NCBI GenBank assembly: GCA_964496975.1
Contig: CAZCBN010000162.1
Span: 1 to 6,098, forward strand
Reading direction: 5' to 3'
DNA: 6,098 nucleotides
Source: CAZCBN01 sp964496975
GTDB lineage: Bacteria > Planctomycetota > Phycisphaerae > Phycisphaerales > UBA1924
The notes under the pieces were generated by a model that worked only from the letters and a program-made list of their open reading frames with translations, searched no databases and was not told where the DNA came from. Position numbers and translations under genes: made by a program. Of this stretch, positions 1 to 5,697 are shown one piece after another (positions within the stretch are counted from its first letter, which is position 1; the number at the start of each line of letters is the position of its first letter).

Positions 1-847
1 CGCCGAAGCCGGGGGCCTTGACGGCGCAGACGTTCAGCACGCCGCGGAGGCGGTTGACGACGAGGGCGGCGAGGGCCTCGTTCTCGACCTCTTCGGCGAT
101 GATGAGCAGGGGCTTGCCGGCGGCGGCGATCTTGTTGAGGAGGGGGAGGAGGTCGGGGAGGTTGCTGATCTTCTTCTCGTGGATGAGGATGTAGGCGTCC
201 TCGAGCACGGCCTCGCCGGTCTTGGGGTTGGTCATGAAGTAGGGGGAGAGGTAGCCCTTGTCGAACTGCATGCCCTCGACGTAGTCGAGCGTGGTCTCGG
301 CGGTCTTGCCGTCCTCGACCTCGACGACGCCCTCGGCGCCGACCTTGCTGATGGCCTCGGCGATGAGGTCGCCGACCTTGGCGTCGTGGTTGGCGGAGAC
401 GGTGGCGATCTTGACGTAATCGGCCTTGCCCTTGCAGGGGGTGGCGATGCCGTCGATCGCGGCGGCGACCGCCTCGGCGGCCTTGTTGATGCCGCGCTGG
501 AGGTGGACGGGGTTGGCGCCCGCGGCGACGTGGCGGAGGCCCTCGGTGAAAATGGCCTGGGCGAGGACGGTCGCGGCGGTGGTGCCGTCGCCGGCCTTGT
601 CGGCGGTCTTCTTGGCGACCTGGTGGACCATCTTGGCGCCCATGCTCTCGAAGGGCTCGGGGAGCTCGATCTCCTTGGCGACGCTGACGCCGTCCTTGGT
701 GACGTGGGGGCCGCCGTAGGACTTCTCGATGACGACGTGCCGGCCGGCGGGGCCCATGGTGCACTTGACGGCGTCGGCGAGCCGATCCACGCCCTTCTTC
801 ATCTCGAGCAGGGCGGCGGTTTTCATCATGAGTTGCTTTTGAGCCAT
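1..847 (-). CDS. groEL: GroEL-type chaperonin, groES-linked paralogue (3' end cut by window)
   Basis: Group I chaperonin subunit; in the family it forms cytosolic rings that fold proteins with GroES and ATP. The first 282 residues are present and align without gaps to E. coli GroEL, ending in the apical domain at APGFG, where the window stops. Visible: the nucleotide-site motifs T30-x-G-P33, TKDG at 50-53 (Asp52) and GDGTT at 86-90 (Asp87), then the apical motif MQFDKGYLSPYF at 193-204. Apical hydrophobic residues Y199, Y203, F204, L234, L237, L259, V263 and V264 are all kept. Unlike E. coli and the other GroEL here, it has A34, H37, E41 and A91 around the nucleotide site. The ATG at 847 has a GAAGG Shine-Dalgarno seven bases upstream. 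It lies downstream of groES, as in a groESL operon, but a cassette separates them. Hydrolytic Asp398 and the C-terminus are outside the window. Family certain; division of labour with the second copy is inferred. Confidence 0.96.
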   Translation of the reverse strand, partial: MAQKQLMMKTAALLEMKKGVDRLADAVKCTMGPAGRHVVIEKSYGGPHVTKDGVSVAKEIELPEPFESMGAKMVHQVAKKTADKAGDGTTAATVLAQAIFTEGLRHVAAGANPVHLQRGINKAAEAVAAAIDGIATPCKGKADYVKIATVSANHDAKVGDLIAEAISKVGAEGVVEVEDGKTAETTLDYVEGMQFDKGYLSPYFMTNPKTGEAVLEDAYILIHEKKISNLPDLLPLLNKIAAAGKPLLIIAEEVENEALAALVVNRLRGVLNVCAVKAPGFG

Positions 848-864
848 TGGTTTGCCTTCGGCTT

Positions 865-896
865 GGGGATCGGCGATCGGCCATCAGCGATCGGGG
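865..896. repeat. Left inverted repeat arm with four 7-base units
   Basis: On the plus strand the units are GGGGATC, GGCGATC, GGCCATC and AGCGATC, followed by GGGG. The inner 18 bases (879-896, GGCCATCAGCGATCGGGG) are perfectly repeated in inverted orientation at 1276-1293. The stop codon of the four-helix-bundle gene (884-886) lies inside this arm, so its last four residues (RPDR) are encoded by repeat sequence. Confidence 0.85.
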
Positions 897-1270
897 CGAT
901 CCAACTTGCTCTCGATGCTTCGGACGAGGCCGGCCAGCACCCGGCCCACATGCTCCGCCTGCTCCTGCATGGCTGCGGCTTCTGCGGCGGAGGCAAAGCC
1001 GAGCTGGGTTGCGATGATCACCTGCGTCTCAACTTCGTACAGGGAGCCGCGGGCCGTGCGGAGGAATCTCAGGTACTCCGCCGTGCTGCCTCGTCCCCAG
1101 CCTTCCGCGATGTTGCTCGGCACGCTGACCGAGGCACGGCGGAGTTGGGTGGTCAGGCCGAACCGTTCATCGGCGGGGAAGGACGCTGTGAACCTGTACA
1201 CAGCGCCGACCATGGCCACGGCGAGTTTCCACGCGTCGAGGTCCCGGTACGACTGGATCGCGCCGCTCAC
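884..1270 (-). CDS. Four-helix-bundle protein (S23 / rRNA intervening-sequence protein family)
   Basis: A 128-residue all-helical protein of the family first found as ORFs in 23S rRNA intervening sequences and structurally related to the Avd accessory protein of diversity-generating retroelements. Its cellular role is not established; a nucleic-acid-binding or scaffold role is often proposed. Visible family signature: YRDLDAWK at 8-15, FPADERFGLTTQLRRA at 31-46, the highly conserved VPSNIAEGWGR at 50-60, EYLRFLRTARGSLYEVETQ at 65-83, and a final helix to about 123. Length fits the family. The reading frame stays open upstream through groES, but there it is out of frame with groES and has no family similarity. 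The GTG at 1270 is chosen because it gives a short leader before YRDL and follows GGGGA, although the spacing (4-5 bases) is tight. No 23S rRNA, reverse transcriptase or target repeat is nearby, so this is neither an rRNA-embedded copy nor a retroelement. Confidence 0.88.
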   Translation of the reverse strand: MSGAIQSYRDLDAWKLAVAMVGAVYRFTASFPADERFGLTTQLRRASVSVPSNIAEGWGRGSTAEYLRFLRTARGSLYEVETQVIIATQLGFASAAEAAAMQEQAEHVGRVLAGLVRSIESKLDRPDR

Positions 1271-1275
1271 CGAGT

Positions 1276-1307
1276 CCCCGATCGCTGATGGCCTGTGGCC
1301 GGTGGCC
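1276..1307. repeat. Right inverted repeat arm with four 7-base units
   Basis: Read on the minus strand from 1307 the units are GGCCACC, GGCCACA, GGCCATC and AGCGATC, followed by GGGG. The inner 18 bases are an exact inverted copy of 879-896; the outer two units match the left arm at only four of seven positions each. The arm ends five bases before the GTG start of the four-helix-bundle gene, and its GGGG is the only Shine-Dalgarno candidate for that gene. Confidence 0.85.
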
Positions 1308-1314
1308 TGGTCGA

Positions 1315-1605
1315 TCAGCCCCCCACCACCCCCAGGAGCTCCGTCTCCCTCAGGATGAGGTGCTTGACGCCCTTGAGCTCGATCTCGGTGCCGGCGTAGC
1401 GGCCGTAGACGACGCGGTCGCCGATCTTGACGGAGAGCTGGGCGCGGTGGCCGTTGTCCATCAGCTTGCCGGGGCCGACGGCGACGACCTCGCCCTGGAT
1501 CGGCTTTTCCTTGCTGCTTTCGGGCAGGTACAGGCCCGAGTCGGTCTTGTTGCTGGCCTCGATGGGCTTGACGAGCACGCGGTCTTCGAGGGGTTTGACT
1601 GCCAT
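1315..1605 (-). CDS. groES: GroES co-chaperonin
   Basis: Co-chaperonin of 96 residues, the normal length; heptameric lids of this family close the GroEL cavity. Visible: the N-terminal strand KPLEDRVLVKP (4-14), the mobile loop around 17-33, the GEVVAVGPGK strand near 38-47, the DNG roof-loop region near 50, and KIGDRVVYGRYAGTEIE near 60-76. The hydrophobic tripeptide of the mobile loop that docks on GroEL (Ile25-Val26-Leu27 in E. coli) is Leu-Tyr-Leu here. The frame is open 20 codons further upstream, but that part is unlike GroES; the ATG at 1605 matches the family start and has GGAGAC seven bases before it. It begins 69 bases after the sulfotransferase stop on the same strand and is followed by the four-helix-bundle cassette and a groEL, so it heads an interrupted groESL pair. 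Confidence 0.96.
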   Translation of the reverse strand: MAVKPLEDRVLVKPIEASNKTDSGLYLPESSKEKPIQGEVVAVGPGKLMDNGHRAQLSVKIGDRVVYGRYAGTEIELKGVKHLILRETELLGVVGG

Positions 1606-1634
1606 GGGTTGTCTCCGATGCAACTTCACTCGTG

Positions 1635-1648
1635 ATGCCGGCCGGCAT
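1635..1648. promoter_or_regulatory. 14-base perfect palindrome upstream of groES
   Basis: ATGCCGGCCGGCAT is a perfect palindrome 29 bases upstream of the groES start, within the 69-base gap after the sulfotransferase stop. It could be an operator or a short RNA hairpin. It is not a CIRCE element, and GC-rich palindromes also arise by chance in such DNA, so the function is uncertain. Confidence 0.3.
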
Positions 1649-1674
1649 GCAGACACCGGCGGCACATCATCCGT

Positions 1675-2649
1675 TCACGCGTCGTGCGGCTCGACCGTCA
1701 CGCCGCGCTTCACTTCGACCAACGGCGGATCCGCGATGGCGGACTCGTCGGCATATCCGAGCCGAGACAGCAGGTCGCCGGTTTCCTCAATGAACCACGT
1801 CAGCGCCTGCGGGGTGAACTTCTCTTTCCAGTCGCCGGGCTGGCCCTTGCGCTCCCAACTCGTCGGGTCTTCGGCGCGATCAAACCCGGCCTTGGTTCCG
1901 GCGCGGCTGCCGACCGGGCGGGCTTGCTGCGGGTTCAGGCCGAGGAACCGGTAGACGCCCGCCATGACCCTGGTCGTGTCGGCGTGCAGTTCCTCATAGC
2001 GCACGATGAGAGCCGGGGGCGCCCCCGCGGCCGGTCGGGTCATGACGGACAGGTCGGCCTCTATCCACACCCGCCACGCGGCGAACAGCCTGCGCCACGC
2101 CGATTCGCACGAGAACAGCCGCTCGGGCGACAGCCCGAACCCGTTCGGGTCGGCGACGAACGCCCGTCGCCAGGCGTGCTCCTCGGCAGTCTGGCCCGGC
2201 GCGGCCGAGCGAAGCCACATGAACATCTGGCTGAGGCAGACGTCTCGCCCATCCCGCAGCATGTAGACGGCGGGCGTGCCGGGCAGGTCGATGTCCACCA
2301 GGTGCCACGGCGTGCGATCGACGATGACCTGCGCATCGGGGGAATGCGCGGCGACGTACCCCAGCACCTCGGCCGCGGCAGCCCGATACGCGGATTCAAA
2401 CCGCTGCTCCAGGTCAGATACGTGCGCCTCGTTCCAACGCATGTACGGCTCAACATTGGCCGCGTGCACACGGAACGCGGACCGCAGCTCAAAGAACCGG
2501 AACTCCCCGTCGACCGCAATGGCGGGGTGCAGCGACAGCAGCTTGTGCATCCAGTTCGTGCCGGAGCGAGGGGCGCCCCGCAGGCGAGCGACACGGTAAG
2601 TCTTTCCGTTCTGCTCGATGAGACTGAGATTCTTCAGCGGCCGGGTCAT
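1675..2649 (-). CDS. PAPS-dependent sulfotransferase family protein
   Basis: Soluble 324-residue protein of the Sulfotransfer_1 type; such enzymes transfer sulfate from PAPS to a hydroxyl or amine acceptor. Visible: the 5'-phosphosulfate-binding loop APRSGTNWMHK at 26-36, a 3'-phosphate-binding motif YMLRDGRDVCLSQ at 129-141 (Arg132 and Ser140 are the expected ligands), RYEEL at 217-221 and a C-terminal RKGQPGDWKEKFT at 267-279, equivalent to the RKGxxGDWK signature of the family. No signal peptide or membrane segment is seen, so it is probably cytosolic. The ATG overlaps the dedA stop (ATGA) and a strong GGAGG seven bases upstream lies inside the end of dedA, so the two genes are probably co-transcribed and translationally coupled. 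The acceptor cannot be read from the sequence; small molecules, lipids or glycans are all possible. Confidence 0.9.
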   Translation of the reverse strand: MTRPLKNLSLIEQNGKTYRVARLRGAPRSGTNWMHKLLSLHPAIAVDGEFRFFELRSAFRVHAANVEPYMRWNEAHVSDLEQRFESAYRAAAAEVLGYVAAHSPDAQVIVDRTPWHLVDIDLPGTPAVYMLRDGRDVCLSQMFMWLRSAAPGQTAEEHAWRRAFVADPNGFGLSPERLFSCESAWRRLFAAWRVWIEADLSVMTRPAAGAPPALIVRYEELHADTTRVMAGVYRFLGLNPQQARPVGSRAGTKAGFDRAEDPTSWERKGQPGDWKEKFTPQALTWFIEETGDLLSRLGYADESAIADPPLVEVKRGVTVEPHDA

Positions 2650-3353
2650 GGGGCGACCTCCGATTCTGCTGCGGACTGCGTCGCCCCCAACGGGGCCACA
2701 ACCGGAACGGCCTTCTTCCTCGCCGCGATGAACTCAAACACGATGGGCAGCAGCGAGACGAAGATCAGCCCCAGCACCACCAACTCAAAGTTCTTCTTGA
2801 CGATCGGGATGTTACCGAACAGCGCCCCCGCACCCAGACAGACGCCCACCCACAACACCGCTCCGGCAACGTTGTAGAACACGAACTTGGAGTAGTTCAT
2901 CGCCCCGGCGCCGGCGACGAAGGGCACGAACGTGCGCACGATCGGGACGAAACGGCCCAGGACGACCGCCTTGCCGCCGTACTTGTCGTAAAAGGCGTGG
3001 GCCTTGTCGAGGTGCTTGCGGTTCAGCAGCCGGGCGAGGCCGGTGGTCGCCTCGCCCCGGAAGACGCGCGGGCCCAGGTACTGGCCGATGTGATAGTTCG
3101 CGGCGTCGCCCAGCACGGCGGCGACGGTGAGCAGCAGGAAGATGAGCCACACGCTGAGGCTCATGTCCTCGCGGACGGCGAGGGCCCCGGCGGCGAAGAG
3201 CAGCGAGTCGCCCGGCAGGAAGGGCATGATGACGACGCCGGTCTCGACGAAGATGATGGCGAAGAGGACCGCGTAGACCCAGGGCCCCTGCGTGGTGGCG
3301 AAAGTCTCGAGGTGCTGTTCCCAGTGTCGCACGAAATCGAGCAGTTGTTCCAT
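2646..3353 (-). CDS. dedA: DedA-family inner-membrane protein
   Basis: Polytopic membrane protein of 235 residues (SNARE-associated/DedA family, PF09335). Members are linked to lipid-carrier or phospholipid translocation (undecaprenyl phosphate, phosphatidylethanolamine) and to membrane homeostasis. It closely resembles E. coli DedA: YAVLFAIIFVETG then MPFLPGDSLLFAAG (27-56), GDAANYHIGQ (82-91), HAFYDKYGGK (119-128) and GRFVPIVRTFVPFVAGAG (133-150). Charged residues reported essential in E. coli YqjA have counterparts in Glu37, Asp49, Arg134 and Arg140. Hydrophobic stretches lie near 27-58, 66-85, 135-150, 158-180 and 190-212, followed by a short polar tail. The frame is open 46 codons upstream, but the ATG at 3353 is preferred: it has GAGGAGG eight bases before it, and the upstream residues are polar and unlike the family. 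It overlaps the downstream sulfotransferase by ATGA, suggesting a shared envelope-related role. Confidence 0.95.
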   Translation of the reverse strand: MEQLLDFVRHWEQHLETFATTQGPWVYAVLFAIIFVETGVVIMPFLPGDSLLFAAGALAVREDMSLSVWLIFLLLTVAAVLGDAANYHIGQYLGPRVFRGEATTGLARLLNRKHLDKAHAFYDKYGGKAVVLGRFVPIVRTFVPFVAGAGAMNYSKFVFYNVAGAVLWVGVCLGAGALFGNIPIVKKNFELVVLGLIFVSLLPIVFEFIAARKKAVPVVAPLGATQSAAESEVAP

Positions 3354-3477
3354 CTCGTGCGCCTCCTCGTCGGACCCCATCGGACCCCGTTGGACCGAAG
3401 CCGCGCCCGCGGCTCTGCGGGCCGTGCGGCTCATGTCTGCCCTGTTGCCGTCCTGCCCTGGTTCTGCGGCGGTGCCA

Positions 3478-3526
3478 CCCAGAGCCGACACCCGGAGCCG
3501 AAACCCAGAGCCGAGGCCCGGAGGCC
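3478..3526. repeat. 13-base tandem repeat, three units plus a partial fourth
   Basis: Units on the plus strand are CCCAGAGCCGACA, CCCGGAGCCGAAA, CCCAGAGCCGAGG and a partial CCCGGAGGCC. They lie in the 222-base gap between the groEL stop and the dedA start, just upstream of dedA. Copies alternate A/G at the fourth base. No other copy was found in the window; the role is unknown. Confidence 0.7.
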
Positions 3527-3541
3527 GTCGCCGCGCGGGGG

Positions 3542-3573
3542 CGGCCGTTCCGTCAACGCGTGCGACGCGGCCG
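3542..3573 (-). terminator. Possible hairpin after the solitary groEL
   Basis: Starting just after the groEL TAA stop, 3542-3547 pairs with 3568-3573 (six base pairs, CGGCCG/CGGCCG) and 3551-3554 pairs with 3564-3567 (four base pairs), with a small bulge between and a nine-base loop. There is no T-run on the minus strand after it, so it is not a classical Rho-independent terminator. It may protect the 3' end or act with Rho, or be chance in GC-rich DNA. Confidence 0.3.
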
Positions 3574-3575
3574 GC

Positions 3576-5300
3576 TTAGAAGCCCATGCCGCCCATGCCA
3601 CCCATGCCACCCATTCCGCCCATGCCACCGCCGTGGTCGTGGCCGTGGCCGGCGCCGGCTTCCTTCTTCTCGGGGCGCTCGGTGATGACGCAGTCGGCGG
3701 CGAGCAGCACGGTCGCGACGCTCGCGGCGTTCACCAGGGCGCTGCGGTCCACCTTGGCGGGCGTGATGACGCCCGCGGCGACGAGGTCTTCGTAGGTGTC
3801 GGTGAGGGCGTTGTAGCCGAAGTTGCCCTCGCTCTCGGACACCTTGGAGACGACGACGGTGCCCTTCGCCCCGGCGTTCTCGGCGATGGTGCGGAGGGGC
3901 ACGCTCAGGGCGCGGTAGACAACGTCCACGCCCGCGGCCACGTCGTACGCGGCCTGGCCGACGTCCTCCGCCGTGACTTCCTTCGACTTGCCGAAGACGG
4001 CCTTGTGCTCCTTCACCTTGGCCACGGCGGTGCGTGCGCGGATGAAGCTGACGCCGCCGCCGGGGACGATGCCCTCGGCGACCGCGGCGCGGGTGGCGTG
4101 CAGGGCGTCCTCGACGCGGGCCTTCTTTTCCTTCAGCTCGGCCTCGCTCGCGGCGCCGACCTTGATCTGGGCGACGCCGCCCGAGAGCTTGGCGAGCCGC
4201 TCCTGGAGCTTCTCGCGGTCGTAGTCGCTGGTGGCTTCCTCGATCTCGCGGCGGATCTGCTCGATGCGGGCCTGGATCTCCTTGGTGGAGCCGGCGCCCT
4301 CGATGATCGTGGTGTTCTCGCTGTCGATCTCGACCTTCTTGGCGACGCCCAGGTCGGCGATCTCGACCGTGTCGAGCTCGATGCCCAGGTCCTTCATCAC
4401 GGCCTTGCCGCCGGTGAGGACGGCGATGTCCTGCAGCATGGCCTTGCGGCGGTCGCCGTAGCCGGGCGCCTTGACGGCGGCGACCTGCAGCGTGCCGCGG
4501 AGCTTGTTGATGACAAGGGTCGCGAGGGCCTCGCCCGTGATGTCCTCGGCGATGATGAGCAGCGGCTTCTTGGCGCCCATCACCTTCTCAAGGAGGGGGA
4601 CCAGCTTGGTGACGCTGTCGATCTTGTCCTCGTAGACAAGGACGAGCGCCTTGTCGAAGACCACGCGCATCGCGTCGGTGTCGGTGACGAAGTTGGGCGA
4701 GAGGAAGCCCCGGTCGAACTGCATGCCCTCGACCACGCTGATCTCGGTTTCGAGGCCCTTGCCCTCTTCGACCGTGATGACGCCGTCCTTGCCGACGCGC
4801 TCGAACGCGTCGGCCATGGTCTTGCCGATCTCGGGGTCGTTGTTGGCGGAGATGGAGGCGACGTTCTGGATGTCCTTCTTGCCGCTGACGGGCGTGGCCA
4901 GCTTGTCGATGGACTTGGCGGCGGCGTCGACGCCGATCTTCATGCCGCGGATCAGGGCGTTCGCGTCCACGCCCGAGGCGATGTACCGCAGCCCCTCGCG
5001 GAAGAGGGCCTCGGCGAGGACGGTGCTGGTGGTGGTGCCGTCGCCCGCGTCGTCGCTGGTCTTGCTGGCCGCCTCCTTCACGAGGAGGGCGCCCATGTTC
5101 TCCGCCTTGTTGGAGAGCGTGATCTCCTCGGCGACCGTGACCCCGTCCTTCGTCACCGTCGGGCCGCCCCATGACTTGTCGATGACGGCGTTGCGGCCCC
5201 GCGGGCCGAGCGTCGCCTTGACGGCGGCGGCGAGCTTCTCGACGCCGGCGAGGAGGGACTGGCGGGCGTCGATGTCGAAGACGAGGTCTTTGGCTGCCAT
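3576..5300 (-). CDS. groEL: GroEL-type chaperonin, solitary complete paralogue
   Basis: Complete chaperonin subunit of 574 residues against about 548 for E. coli. The first 421 residues align without gaps, so E. coli numbering applies: Asp52, Asp87 (GDGTT 86-90) and the hydrolytic Asp398 (ARVEDALHATRAA 394-406) are all present, as is GGG at 414-416. The apical site reads GFLSPNF (198-204), with Asn at the position of Tyr203. Eighteen extra residues lie between about 428 and 457 in the equatorial domain, and Lys479 occupies the place of E. coli Glu461. The tail has a histidine cluster (HGHDH, 552-556) then GGM repeats ending in Phe. The frame is open 165 codons upstream, but the ATG at 5300 gives the family start MAAKDLVF and follows AAGGAG ten bases away; the upstream residues look like translated spacer. 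No groES adjoins it; the only one in the window is 2 kb downstream. No CIRCE operator is visible upstream. Confidence 0.97.
   Translation of the reverse strand: MAAKDLVFDIDARQSLLAGVEKLAAAVKATLGPRGRNAVIDKSWGGPTVTKDGVTVAEEITLSNKAENMGALLVKEAASKTSDDAGDGTTTSTVLAEALFREGLRYIASGVDANALIRGMKIGVDAAAKSIDKLATPVSGKKDIQNVASISANNDPEIGKTMADAFERVGKDGVITVEEGKGLETEISVVEGMQFDRGFLSPNFVTDTDAMRVVFDKALVLVYEDKIDSVTKLVPLLEKVMGAKKPLLIIAEDITGEALATLVINKLRGTLQVAAVKAPGYGDRRKAMLQDIAVLTGGKAVMKDLGIELDTVEIADLGVAKKVEIDSENTTIIEGAGSTKEIQARIEQIRREIEEATSDYDREKLQERLAKLSGGVAQIKVGAASEAELKEKKARVEDALHATRAAVAEGIVPGGGVSFIRARTAVAKVKEHKAVFGKSKEVTAEDVGQAAYDVAAGVDVVYRALSVPLRTIAENAGAKGTVVVSKVSESEGNFGYNALTDTYEDLVAAGVITPAKVDRSALVNAASVATVLLAADCVITERPEKKEAGAGHGHDHGGGMGGMGGMGGMGGMGF
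3583..3627. repeat. 9-base tandem repeat encoding the GGM tail of groEL
   Basis: Five near-identical 9-base units (CCCATGCCR type; the fourth is CCCATTCCG) encode the Gly-Gly-Met repeats at the C-terminus of the solitary GroEL. Slipped-strand changes here would lengthen or shorten the tail in frame. Confidence 0.75.
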
Positions 5301-5551
5301 GGTGAGAACGCTCCTTGCCATGCCGCCCGGGAACCGACTCGGGTGCCGGGGGCGAGATCTTTCCGTGGGGTCCGACGCAGCAGGGGGCCGACCGTTGGTG
5401 AACACACCGCGCCGCCTGCCGGCCCCGCCACTGACGTGTCGTCGGCAAGCCGCGTGCCAAACCAAAGCCCCGAACCACCCCGCCCTCGGCCCCGGGATCT
5501 GTCCGGCCGCGGTTCCTGCGGCGAACCCGGCGATCCGGAGGCCACGGACCG

Positions 5552-5566
5552 CTGCCAAGTTGGCAG
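5552..5566. promoter_or_regulatory. 15-base palindrome, candidate operator
   Basis: CTGCCAAGTTGGCAG has perfect 7-base arms around one central base and sits near the middle of the divergent groEL/nuoA spacer, 251 bases from the groEL start and 207 from the nuoA start. The spacing suits a dimeric regulator acting on either promoter. I do not recognise the regulator. Confidence 0.4.
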
Positions 5567-5691
5567 GCCGCGGCGATCGCCCTCCCGCCAAACCGTGCCA
5601 CGCCGCGGCACGCCCTGTCCGCCTGGCTCGCCGACGGTGACCAGATGCGGGGCATCGTGGACCCGGCCCCACCACCCGTGCCGCGCGCCCG

Positions 5692-5697
5692 TATACT
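5692..5697 (+). promoter_or_regulatory. Possible -10 box for the nuo operon
   Basis: TATACT lies 76 bases upstream of the nuoA start in an otherwise very GC-rich stretch and matches a sigma70-type -10 hexamer at five of six bases. No good -35 hexamer is seen at the usual spacing, so the call is tentative. Confidence 0.3.

Larger units (their letters stand above)
865..1307. mobile_element. Putative cassette: four-helix-bundle gene between inverted repeats, inserted in the groES-groEL gap
   Basis: The segment runs from the outer edge of one 7-base repeat array to the outer edge of a facing array and contains only the four-helix-bundle gene. Without it, the groES stop and the groEL start would be 24 bases apart, with the groEL Shine-Dalgarno intact. 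No transposase, reverse transcriptase or recombinase is present and I see no target-site duplication, so any movement would need help in trans or an RNA route. Calling it mobile is an inference from the symmetrical boundaries and the otherwise tight operon; a long-resident gene with a regulatory stem is the alternative. Confidence 0.5.

Noticed and set aside
1..847. groES-linked GroEL as a truncated pseudogene
   Set aside because: The frame is intact and gap-free against E. coli GroEL up to the window edge, so the missing C-terminus is only a matter of where the window ends.
884..1270. 23S rRNA intervening sequence in the strict sense
   Set aside because: The flanks are groES and groEL, not rRNA; only the gene family and the paired ends resemble such elements.
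179..1288. A 369-codon plus-strand open frame opposite the groES-linked groEL and the four-helix-bundle gene
   Set aside because: It spans two genes and a repeat arm on the other strand, has a low-complexity product and no plausible ribosome site; it is a shadow.
865..1307. Diversity-generating retroelement, suggested by the Avd-like protein
   Set aside because: No reverse transcriptase, template repeat or variable repeat is present in the window.
884..1648. A 254-residue reading of the four-helix-bundle frame that extends through groES
   Set aside because: The upstream half is the out-of-frame reading of groES and is rich in Arg, Pro and Gln. The family similarity begins just after the GTG at 1270.
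2997..5174. A very long plus-strand open frame of over 700 codons lying opposite the solitary groEL and part of dedA
   Set aside because: It is the antisense of a clear GroEL, its product is a monotonous Gly/Ala/Asp/Leu/Val sequence with no family features, and long antisense frames are expected at this GC content.
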